Shown piece after piece: positions 1 through 9,910 of a DNA stretch of 64,000 nucleotides (the first letter of the stretch is position 1; each line of letters begins with the position of its first letter). The translations under genes were made by a program, and so were the position numbers. The notes beneath the pieces are model-generated. The model saw nothing but the letters and a program-made list of their open reading frames with translations. It was not told the origin of the DNA and ran no database searches. Origin of the DNA: Lolium rigidum (taxonomy: Eukaryota; Streptophyta; Magnoliopsida; Poales; Poaceae); NCBI RefSeq assembly GCF_022539505.1, contig NC_061508.1, positions 92,979,276 to 93,043,275 of the forward strand, read 5' to 3'.

Positions 1-1745
1 GAATAGTGGTCCACTCGGACTATTCAAGCCTCAGATGATTGAAAATTGTGCTAATATTGACCTTACAGTGACTTGAATTGGTGTTGGTAGTCCTATTGTT
101 ATTAGCACGCCGGTGAAAAGGCTAGATACCACGATGATCAGACTATTGCTAGACTATTGCTCTACATACAGGATCGATTCCACTCTGCCAATTAGGACGA
201 CCAAAACCCTAGAAATGAAAGTAGCATTTAAATTTGCGGAAAACGAATGATCTTATATTATGAATTAAGGAACAAACTTATTTGGAACACATTGAGAATT
301 TGAAATCCCGGTCCGAGAAAAGAACCACATCAATCTCAGCATGCACAACACAATCAAGAAGAGAGTGATAAGCTAGCATTCAGACCATTCATGCCAAAGG
401 TGGCATGACCAAATAAAACAAAAAAGTGTCCTGATGAGGAGATATGGATGACAAAGGTGGCGCAAAGATCACATGCCATAGCACGAAATCGATGACCATG
501 TGAGCAATACAATCGTATGGGTGATGGAGGATGGATTGTTCAACGGATCCACCCGAGCTATGCCGAAGATCTATTGGGGATGAGTCCCTAGACATCCACA
601 CCATCAGCATTGCCAAAATAGGGGATGCCATTTGTTTTATCTGAGTTGCCCCCGCTAAGGATATTGGTCACAGTTTACTCTGAACACTTGGTCTTATTAA
701 GTGCAATCTTTGACGGGTCCTTTCCACACGTAAGATTGGGCCATATCCAAGAATTATTTACTTTTATCGTAACTTTCTTGTCCTGGAACTATCCCAAAGA
801 ACAAATGATACCCATAAATCTTTGTGTGGATATACATTTATCTCTAAGGTAGTTTTACACACCAATTACTTTACCTCCTCATTCGGTTTGTCACCTAGCT
901 TAGTTACTGAAACACGATATAATCGATCTCCTACACTTATGGATATCACAATCAGGCAAAGCTAGCACTGCCACCCCTTAACGAACCATCTCCTCTACTT
1001 GTCCCTTAAGTGTATCTCCTCCTCGAGGCCATGATTGTCCCGTTTAGATTTCCATACATCAAGTTTAGCCAACACGTCAAGGTGTCCTCTAAGATTCAGG
1101 GGAATGGGTATGGGGTTGTCGGATCTGACGCTAACGAGGCTCTAGCTTTAGCAAACCAGATTCTTCTTGCGGTCCAAAATGATGATGGTTAGAATTCTAA
1201 ATGATGCACACTTTCTTCTTTCGACATGTTAGGACATTATTTTTTGGCTAAAAATAGACCATATGACGCGACGACTTCGAGTGTCTGCTACAAATGTTGC
1301 ATTCATGTGGTAAGTGCATTTTTTCTGTGCTCAAGTGTTTGCTTCCATGCCCCGCGATAATTCTTCTTGGCAATTTTTCTAATGACCAAATGTGGATTTG
1401 TTGTACACATATTTTTTTATGCATGGATGTTTTTGAAATGATGCGACGTTTTTTGTTAGAGCAGGATATGCTATAATGATCAGCCGGTCCAAATTTTACA
1501 AATTAGTCAGATCGGCCAGTGTAGGAGGCAGCTGATGGGGCTACTCCACCCAACCAGCGCCTAGCGTTGCCTTCAGGATAATGTTCTTCATGTCTGGAAT
1601 GCTAACAGTGTTCCCATGACATATATAAATTTGGTATTACTGCTATTCAGAAATATAAGGCCCACTTCTTTTGAGCTTGTGCTTGGGCTTATGGGTTTGG
1701 GTGGGTAGAAAATGTGGTGTGGAGGAGCTCCTAGGAACTGTTCCG
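1..1745. other. Intergenic, no gene recognised
   Basis: Several short open frames of 60-80 codons occur on both strands. None shows a recognisable domain, a convincing start context or a splice structure. No terminal repeats of a mobile element were identified. Confidence 0.5.
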
Positions 1746-1756
1746 CCTATTACTTT

Positions 1757-1898
1757 TTTTAAAATATGAATACGGTAGGGGAAGTCCTTACAGTGATTTT
1801 ACTTTTAAATAATAAGAACTCAAATTCGTGTCCCTGGGGACTTGAACCTCGGTGGCTGGGCTACTTCCCTAACCAAGTGAGTTAGGCTTACTGCTTCA
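1757..1898 (-). mobile_element. tRNA-derived SINE with 11-bp target-site duplication
   Basis: Read on the minus strand, the 5' part has a tRNA-like head: TGGTTAGGG resembles a pol III A box and GGTTCAAGTCC resembles a B box. The 3' end is an A-rich tail, seen as a T run from 1757 on the plus strand. The 11-bp sequence CCTATTACTTT flanks the element exactly, at 1746-1756 and 1899-1909. That is the expected footprint of LINE-machinery retroposition. It is about 140 bp, normal for a plant SINE. The family name is not assigned. Confidence 0.8.
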
Positions 1899-2140
1899 CC
1901 TATTACTTTGGGCTTCAGGAAATCAAGCTTATTTGCCGTGTTGGGTTGTGCATTGACTATAATGCCCATGAATTTGATACGCGCTCTAGATAAATTTGAT
2001 AATACTAATGCAAAGGTTCAGAACATTTGATATTAACAATACAAAAAATGTTCACAGACCAATTGATATCACAGATTTATATAGATTTATCAAATATATA
2101 ACACAGATAGATATTTTATCAAAAATATATCACATATTTT

Positions 2141-2506
2141 CTAGTCGCAACAACAATTCTCATCTTCATCGTTGCTGATTGGAAGCACCATTGCCGAGCT
2201 AGTTTGGGAAGACGAGTTGGATGTCGCCGCTGCAGGAAGGCTGAGCTCGACGTGCCTGCTACGGGGCGGTACGGACGGGTTGACGTTGACGGTTGGGGAG
2301 GACGATGAAGAGTAGCCGGTCCAGGACGGGTGATCTCGAGGGAGGCCAGGGCCAACATTGCCGGTTGGGGGTGGGTGAGGTGCGACGGAGGGTTGAGCTG
2401 GAGTGGTGAGCAGCGGCGGCGGCTTGGCGGCGGGCTGAGCTAGAGTGGTGAGCGGCGGCGGTGGCTGGCCGGCGGGATAAGCTGGAGTAGTGAGCGGCAG
2501 CGGCAT
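2141..2506 (-). CDS. Proline-rich hypothetical ORF (doubtful)
   Basis: A 121-codon frame on the minus strand whose N-terminal half is a proline-rich repeat: three degenerate copies of an LTTPAxPA..PPP unit, encoded by a GC-rich minisatellite of about 42 bp near 2396-2510. The C-terminal half is Ser/Pro-rich and ends in an acidic and cysteine-rich tail. No known domain is recognised. The repeat itself could generate the open frame, so this may not be a gene. It lies just upstream of a 240-bp tandem duplication. Confidence 0.2.
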   Translation of the reverse strand: MPLPLTTPAYPAGQPPPPLTTLAQPAAKPPPLLTTPAQPSVAPHPPPTGNVGPGLPRDHPSWTGYSSSSSPTVNVNPSVPPRSRHVELSLPAAATSNSSSQTSSAMVLPISNDEDENCCCD

Positions 2507-2630
2507 CGGCGTCTGGGCGGCGGAGTAGGCAGCAGTGTAACTCTAGCTCGCCATGAGCTAGCGCGTGTGGTCGTATGCCGGCAGGGCGGTATTCTCTTTT
2601 GCCTCTTTTTTTCACTTGAGTCAGATGAAC

Positions 2631-3112
2631 TGGGATGGGTCGCTGGGAGTGGCATTCCTGCGGTAATTTGGGAGAAGACCATGGGCAATGGATATACTGG
2701 TCCGGCAGAAGCTTGGGAAACGCCCCCGAGCGGAGTTTCATCGTGGCGACAGAATTCAGGCTTCGCGGTGGGGTAAGCATGCCAGAAATTATCCCTTCTT
2801 TTTGGCTTCAGCTTCTTATTGGGGCCTAAAAGCTGGGCTAGAAACTCAAAAAGAAGTGGCCCTAAGATGCTGGGATGGGTCGCTGGGAGTGGCATTCCTG
2901 CGGTAATTTGGGAGAGAAGACCATGGGCAATGGATATACTGGTCCGACCGAAGCTCGGGAAACGCCCCCGAGCGGAGTTTCATCGTGGCGACAGAATTCA
3001 GGCTTCGCGGTGGGGCAAGCATGCCAGAAATTATCCCTTCTTTTTGGCTTCAGCTTCTTATTGGGGCCTAAAAGCTGGTCTAGAAACTCAAAAAGAAGTG
3101 GCCCTAAGATGT
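2631..3112. repeat. Tandem duplication, two copies of about 240 bp
   Basis: The unit starting TGGGATGGGTCGCTGGGAG at 2631 recurs at 2871. The second copy is nearly identical, with a 2-bp insertion (GAGAGAAG against GAGAAG) and a few substitutions. Each unit ends in a segment with short inverted arms (GCTTCTTATTGGGGCC / AAAAAGAAGTGGCCC), which suggests it derives from a small DNA transposon. No coding function is apparent. Confidence 0.85.
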
Positions 3113-4110
3113 TTTGGGAGTTTAAATTAAACTCCCACAATATCTATTATTTAGGAACGAGTGATTTTTCTATCTATTTATATGCTAGGTGCCTAGGTAG
3201 CATATATTTTGTACCCTGAAACGCATGCTGAGGTGCATGCTTTTAGCGATATAGGCCATGACCATGCGCGTACGTACCATATTAGCCGTGGTTCGCACTC
3301 CTTCTGGCTCGATCTTGCCACAGGAGATATGTAGGACGATTTTGCATGCACTCGTCGTCACCGTCAAATCTATCATGTTACGAACAAAACAAGTGGTAAA
3401 GACGTCAAGTACCAGTAAGAAAACGGGACGTGCGTACACTACTGCATTATTGTGCTATAGATCGAAATTTAGTCCTGTACGTGAAAAGCATGCAGGGCCA
3501 GGACGGCGTTTGAACATGCCATGCTAGAAACCTAGCTAGCTAGCTAGCTATAAGGGATTTTTCTTTGGTTCCAAAATCTTCTTTGCCTGTATATGCACAG
3601 TGGCCGTGGTACATCCATGGCACCCTGAAATAAGTACACGGCAACAGTGGCAGAAACTTGTGTAACTTCACCATCTGCCTCAAATTAATATCGATCTGTA
3701 CGTGCAGAAATCTTTTGCCTACATATCTATATATGCATATGCAGTAGTACGTTTGTTTGTACGTATGTTGATTAATTTACCTATGTCACATGTATGCGTT
3801 TATAATGGATGCTGATGCATATACGCACCTTTGCATGTGATCCACGGAGTCTATAGCTTGGTGTGTTTTCCATGCACTAGGTGGCTCTACTTTGGAAAGA
3901 GTTCAGGGTCCTCTTAAGCTCCATCAAGTTTCCTCTTCGGGCACATTCCAGGTGTATCTTGCCCTTCACCATCCATTAATCTTACCCTTCCTGCCTTGCA
4001 ATTCCCCCCTCTTCTACACCTAGCTACTGTAGCTAGCTATACACTGTGGGATAAAGCTGAGAGAGTAGGGTCTTGGGCTAAGCACAGCACTGTAGTCTTT
4101 CTACGTTTCC
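3113..4110. promoter_or_regulatory. Upstream region of the NAC gene
   Basis: There is no gene in this stretch. It is moderately AT-rich, contains a (CTAG)n run near 3532-3550 and several TGCATG-type (RY-like) motifs, and leads into the TATA box at 4119. It is the natural place for upstream control elements of the NAC gene, but no specific operator can be proven from sequence alone. Confidence 0.35.
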
Positions 4111-4118
4111 GTGCTCAA

Positions 4119-4126
4119 CTATATAG
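4119..4126 (+). promoter_or_regulatory. Probable TATA box of the NAC gene
   Basis: CTATATAG lies about 190 bp upstream of the preferred ATG at 4311. Transcription starting about 30 bp downstream would give a 5' UTR of roughly 160 nt. No competing TATA box is closer to the start codon. Confidence 0.55.
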
Positions 4127-4310
4127 ACCACCCATTGGCCTCTTCCACACTCACACCACACCTCCATAGCCAAGAACAACATTTCACACTAGCTGTACAC
4201 TGTGCCGCAGCTCGTAGGGTTCTTGAGCAAGAACTTTTTACTCCTCTCCTCACCGTGAAAAGATCGATCTTTGCGGGGCGCGCATGCACCAACATCACCC
4301 GGCGGCGGCC

Positions 4311-6079
4311 ATGGGCGACGCGCTGTGGGAGCTGATCGGGGAGGAGATGGCGGCGGCGGAGGCTGCCTCCGGGGAGCACGGCCTTCCCCCAGGCTTCCGT
4401 TTCCACCCCACCGACGAGGAGCTCGTCACCTACTACCTCGCCGCCAAGGTGTTCAACGGCGCCTGCTGCGGCGGCGTGGACATCGCGGAGGTGGACCTGA
4501 ACCGGTGCGAGCCGTGGGACCTCCCGGAGGCGGCGAGGATGGGGGAGCGGGAGTGGTACTTCTTCAGCCTCCGCGACCGCAAGTACCCCACGGGCCTCCG
4601 CACCAACCGCGCCACCGGCGCCGGCTACTGGAAGGCCACGGGGAAGGACCGGGAGGTTCTCAACGCCGCCACCGGCGCCATCCTCGGCATGAAGAAGACG
4701 CTGGTCTTCTACAGGGGACGCGCGCCACGTGGGGAGAAGACCAAGTGGGTCCTCCACGAGTACCGTCTCGACGGCGACCTCGCCGCCGGCCGCCGCTCAT
4801 CCAAGGTACTTGACAGTTTGACACTATTGCTCATTTCATTGATTTGTTAGTTGATGATTTTTAGCTGCGACTGGTAGTAGATACTCACTGTTTGAGTTGG
4901 GTGTTGAAATATCAACATTTGAGGGTTCAAGAACAAGTTTACATGGTCGTTACAGAAGTATATCTGATACAGTATGATGCATTCAGTGGGATTGCATGCA
5001 TACATAGGGTGACATATGCATGCAGATTATTGATATGAAATATATGCTTATTATATGTTCATAGTACACTTTTGTTCATTCAATGCTACTGCTAGTATCA
5101 TTCTCTGTCAAGAAAATGCTACTAGCATCATAAGCATGACGATGCATGATATTCAACACTGTGGTCTGCTTCTGGTAAGAAATCTATTTGCAGATTTGCA
5201 CTGACACAGGATATATCTGAGCTAGCTAGCTGTATACACGCTGCACTTGTGCATGTTTGTTCTCTCCCACTCTCACTGCTAGGCTCTTGTACTTTGCATA
5301 GCTCACCTATCTGCAATCGTCCTCGCGCATATCGTCAAATCTTTCATCGATCTCTCCCTATGCTTATAAAAAGCAATTCCATGCATGGGGCATAAATGTG
5401 CTCACTGCATGCAGAGAGTCCAGGAATAAATATACATGGATGATGGATATATAGATTCTTTACAGCATTTTTGTCCTAAAAAGATCACAATCCATGCAGA
5501 AGAGAATATCTTATTACATTGATTTGGATTCTTACTATGTTGATTAGACATACTTTCTAGTGCTATTTCCATGAGTATTTGATATATACTGAAATGTACA
5601 TTTTGCAGGAAGAATGGGTGGTGTGCAGGATCTTCCACAAGGTAGTAGACCAATACAGCAAGATGATAGAGATGAGGAACCCCTACTGCTACCTCCCCAT
5701 GAACCACCACCACCCAAACTTCTTCCATGACGCACCTGTCCCCTTCCTAAACCCTAGCCAGCTCCTCCCCTACCACCATGACCTCCCAAACCTGCAGTCA
5801 TCTCCATTAATGCAGAACCAGGCCAAGAACTCAATCACCAACAATGGCGGCTTCCCAGCAGCAGCTTGCACCCAAGAGCAGCCAAACAGCAGCTGCAACA
5901 CAGCATGTTTCCCTTTCCCGTCCTTCCCCTCCATCGCCAATGGCAGGGCGGGCCAACCGGCGCAGCTCGGGGTCAACGGCGCTCCACAGGAGCCACCGCC
6001 GACCTGGCTGGACGCTTGCCTGCAGCACAGCGCCTTCGTGTACGAGATGGGACCACCTGCATCCACCAGGGGCGCATGA
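4311..6079 (+). CDS. NAC-domain transcription factor, CUC3-like
   Basis: Predicted nuclear DNA-binding regulator. Coding segments are 4311-4805 and 5609-6079, joined across an 803-bp intron with GT (4806) and AG (5608) borders, giving 321 residues. The NAC domain begins at about residue 25 ([14 protein letters not shown]). It continues through [18 protein letters not shown] and [12 protein letters not shown] (DNA-binding core) and [13 protein letters not shown], and ends in [11 protein letters not shown] at the start of exon 2. The C-terminal half is the usual variable Pro/Gln/Asn-rich activation region. [18 protein letters not shown] resembles CUP-SHAPED COTYLEDON3 more than CUC1/2, and as in CUC3 no miR164 site is seen. 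CUC3-type proteins set organ boundaries and axillary meristems. ATG 4311 is chosen for its strong context (GCGGCCATGGG); an in-frame ATG at 4284 would add nine residues. Family members often have an additional intron inside the NAC domain; here there is only one. NAC family is certain, CUC3 orthology probable. Confidence 0.9.
4806..5608 (+). other. Intron of the NAC gene
   Basis: The donor AAG|GTACTT and the acceptor TTTTGCAG|GAAGAA are canonical and keep the frame across the junction between NAC subdomains D and E, a conserved intron position in this family. The intron is AT-rich and contains no recognisable mobile element. Confidence 0.85.
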
Positions 6080-6271
6080 TCCGGATCATTCGTTTCCTAG
6101 CTAGGGCTACCCATTTCGATCATTCGGCTATATTATGTTGCAGCTTTTGATTAGTACTCCTAGTTTGCAAGTGTGATCGATATTTAGACAAACACTTGTA
6201 CCTTATTTTTTACTTCTTCAGATTTATCCTTAATTTAGTTCCCGTGTAGCTTGTATGCATTGGATCACTGG

Positions 6272-6291
6272 AGTAGTAGTAGTAGTAGTAG
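6272..6291. repeat. (AGT)n microsatellite
   Basis: A run of about six to seven AGT units in the region 3' of the NAC stop codon, probably in or just beyond its 3' UTR. Confidence 0.8.
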
Positions 6292-7132
6292 ACTAGCACT
6301 AGAGTACTAATCTCTTGATCCATGCATGTATCCGCATGCAATATGGTCCTATCTATTGATAATTTCTATATGTAACGAAGAATGGGTCTTTTTTTTCATC
6401 GTCAAAATAAAAAAATGCGTCTTTTTCAAAAATAACGAAGAGTGTCTCTTAAGTTCCGGAAGAAGAGGAAAAATCGAGGAGTCTCTTTGTCATAAACACT
6501 TCCCCCGCTTGGACAATACTTTCACGGATTTTATTCCCAAGCTCTATTATGCTCCCTTATCTAGTGCAAGCTCTTCTTTTCCCATGTCAATTAGCCAGGG
6601 TAATTCCATTCAAAACTGGTGTAAGTTTGTCTCCAAGGAAGAGAGGGAGTAGTATGTAGTCGATCAAGTGTACAATAAAAAAAAGGGCAATAGTTATATC
6701 TGATGTTTATATCTTCTGCATCACAAAGCTCACAAAGAGATACAGATAACAATAGTGTTACACTAGGAAATTGATGTACTAGCCAACTCAATCAAAAGTC
6801 AATGAAAAGAGGCTAGATAATATATTTATTTCAACACTCTCTCATATCTAGGTTATTTTAGTTTTTAGCATGGATTCAGTGTAGGAAATTAAGACCTCTC
6901 GACTCCCATACCATATAGAATCGATGCACTAGCCGACTCTGTTTCAAGTTTGAACCAATAAAAAGAGACTAGGCAATATATTTATTTCAACATGTTGTTC
7001 AGCTTGTATGCATCAAAACTTATGTGTTTAATATTATAGAACATTTTGGCAAACTAAACTGAAAAATCTTATAATATGGAACATGTCATACTCGGTCAAG
7101 CTGAAGCCCCAAGTGCAGGCCCTCTTCCTTTT
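6292..7132. other. Intergenic, AT-rich, no gene
   Basis: Only short frames without recognisable domains. The phrase CTAG.CGACTC.GTTTCAAG and its surroundings (about 6780-6810 and 6920-6990) recurs in part, which suggests degenerate repeat DNA. Nothing more can be supported. Confidence 0.4.
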
Positions 7133-7142
7133 GGTGCTTAGA

Positions 7143-7391
7143 ATTTTTTTTGCGAAACACAGTAAAGACGCAGACGCTCACACATACGTACATACACTCA
7201 CCCCTATGAATGCACGCACGCACACCCTACCCCTATGAGCACCGCAGAGAGACTAAGTCCAAGAAACTGATCTGGCGGATCTTGAAATTGACGAAGTCAC
7301 CATGGGCGCCTCACTGTCAACGGGAACATCATCTCCCATTAAAGAATATTCCAAAGTGTTAAATCTGGGATTTGAACTCTGATGAGTTGGG
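7143..7391 (-). mobile_element. SINE (Au-like) with 10-bp target-site duplication
   Basis: On the minus strand the head contains AGTTCAAATCC, a pol III B-box-like sequence. The body includes TGACTTCGTCAATTTCAAG and the tail reads TACTGTGTTTCGC followed by an A run (the T run at 7144-7151 on the plus strand). GGTGCTTAGA flanks it perfectly at 7133-7142 and 7392-7401. Composition and tail resemble the widespread grass Au SINE family; that name is from memory and tentative. No clear A box remains, so the 5' end may be slightly truncated. Confidence 0.8.
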
Positions 7392-7401
7392 GGTGCTTAG
7401 A

Positions 7402-9411
7402 TCGATTTAGATCTAGCCGAACAATAGGACTTTCAGAAAACAAGTGGAGGAGGCAGGAAGGTGGTAATTATTGGTTTTCTTGTGAGATGTACACTTTCTT
7501 ATTTTGAGGGTTTTGGCCTCGTCTGTTTTTGTGCATACTTGTATTTAGTTCTCCCTCTATCTATTTAAAAAAACGTGTATTAAGTATTCTTGGGCGTTCC
7601 TGAAAAAATATGGAAGAGAGTTAATTAGTACATTGTGATCCGCCCTTGCTGGTACACTCTTGTTGCTACGCACGCACGTAGTGGATTTGCTTGCTGACAC
7701 GAGATCTGCTGGGTGGCTCGCCCATGCGTTCCATTGCATGTACTCCTATTTCTGTGTCTATCTCTCTGTCCGTCCGTGCAACGGGCGAACCAATTACAAA
7801 TCAAGATACCACTACAATTTAAGACGAACAAAAGAAGAAAAAGCAGCACCGATGGACGACGGATGGATGTGATTTAGGTCAGGGATGGATACGTGCTCTC
7901 AGACGGTAGCGGAGCGCCGGGGCCGGCCGCGCGGTGGACCTTACGATTTGACGGGCTCACAGAGTAGAAGTAATGATGCGTGGAAAGGCCGGTAGAGCAG
8001 AGGGATTTGGCGAAATCTCATCCCGTTTCCTTGCTTCTGAATCCTGCTGTGCGCCATGACGTGGGCGGTGTTCCTGAGGGCTGAGAGGAGGGTGACGGGA
8101 TGGCTCGACGTGACCCCGGCCCGGCTTTGGTCGGCCTTCGCGGAAGCACCTCTCTCTCTCTCTCTCTCTCTCTCCTCCGGCCGCTGCCGCTGCATCCCGC
8201 CGCTCGCCCGCGTCGCGCTTTGCCGCGAAAGTCAAGCTGCAAACACTGTCTAAACTGCTAGCTGCCGCTGCGTGCCGTTTAATTGATTAATTTACTCGTG
8301 TAGAAATTACTCGGCATGACGGCATCTAGGGGTAGTACGTACGTTCGCCGGCGTAGCGCCGTCCAACGCCGGAGCAATGGCCGGCCGCGTGATGAATAAT
8401 GTGAAGCATACGTATCTGCAGTGATCAAAGCCAGGTGACGAGACCTGTGAACAATTACTTCGGAATTTTTCTCTACCGTCTTAGTATTGCGCTGTAGTTT
8501 GTAGGTGCGCACAGTGCTGGCCGGTGGAGCGGGGAGGCCGGCAATGGGGACGAACATTGAATGCCGAAACGGATCGACACTAGCTATGCTTGGCTTGGCG
8601 CTCTTGTCAAATAGCTGTCGACGAGAAATGATCTCAAGTTAGGGAATAGGAGGAGGAACTGTCAATCGGCTCCGGCCGACCGGCCGTCGACCCATCCACC
8701 GACATGTGATGTCGCTCGCTTCCTGCTGTTTGCCCGTCTCTACCTAGCGACTCTGTGCATGGCGAGCGATTGATCGGTCCGGCTTTTGGCATTGCAGTGT
8801 CACGGCACCCACTGTTCATCGCTGAACTGTAGCTGTAGCAAGCTGGTTACGACCAAAAGCCGGAAACAGAGATTGATCACTGTGTCTGTGTGTATGGCAT
8901 TCAAGATCTATGCAGAAACGTTCTAGGCTGGAAATGGACGACTCGGATTGGCTAAAATAAGACCAGCCATAATCGCGCGTCTAGCTCTGCACTTGTTCCG
9001 AGCCACACTGCCATATCAAACGTATTTACCTTGCAAGAATTTTAGCATAATGTTGATCTGGACAAGGGTTGTTGTTGGCAAGTCGTTTTGTTTAGATGTA
9101 TTGTACTACATGATGATTCGTACCACACTACAAGTCTCCAACAACTTAAGCTTTATCCGACACTTTTATACGCCGAGCTACATGCCTATACGGCTATACG
9201 CCATGGAAAGACCTTGGACGGCGATTAAGGGCTGCCGGGAAGAAGAAAGCACTACGAAAAGCAGAACGCGATCGCCATGGCGCCACGATAGATAACGACG
9301 CTGCTAATTACTTGTCGTGACAGAGCGGCCCCGGCATTTCTTCCTGTCGTGTGAGGTACACATTTTCACTGCACAAAATTTCATCACATTGAAATCTAGA
9401 CTATCATTTGC
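7402..9411. other. Intergenic, no gene recognised
   Basis: Contains GC-rich patches and short frames on both strands, but no domain, no splice structure and no mobile-element termini. The only clear landmark is the (TC)n run at 8150-8174. The last three bases (TGC, 9409-9411) are the left TSD of the CACTA element. Confidence 0.4.
8150..8174. repeat. (TC)n microsatellite
   Basis: About twelve uninterrupted TC dinucleotides. The run creates spurious (RE)n or (SL)n tracts in overlapping open frames, so those frames are not reported as genes. Confidence 0.9.
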
Positions 9412-9910
9412 CACCAGTAGAAAACTAACCTTCCGTCTAAGCCTTTTGTCCCGGCCCAGTCTGGAGCCGAGACAAATAGGCCGGCCACGTCGACCCGAAA
9501 TCACCGAGCAGCTACGGAGCCTTTTATCGCGGTTCTTTAAGACCTTTTGTTCTGGTTGGAGGCTCCAATCGGGACAAAAGGGTCTGAGGCCTTTTGGGCT
9601 TGCTGGCAACCCTTTTGTCCCAGCTGGAGACACGAGCCGGGATATAAAGTTCAACCGTACGTTCCCGCGTGGAACCCGATCGGTCCTCGCCATTACCCGC
9701 GCACAGAATTCGGGTGGCCGGTCACCGGAATCTGAGCCGCCGGCGCGGCCAGCCACGGGAATTGATCACCGGTGACTGGCCCCTGTTCATCTTCATCTTC
9801 CACTCCTTTATATGCTCACATCTTCTCCAAAATTGCCACACACACACCACATTCTTATCCATCTTATCATCATTGCAAAAAAGCTCCTCTTCGTCGACGT
9901 TTCGGACTCG

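Noticed and set aside
5895..5930. Possible miR164 target site in NAC exon 2
   Set aside because: Only about half of the positions fit the CUC-type target, with mismatches across the cleavage region; not a credible site.
9304..9775. Long overlapping frames on both strands
   Set aside because: They coincide with CACTA subterminal repeats and read through inverted TTTTGTCCCGG motifs; not genes.
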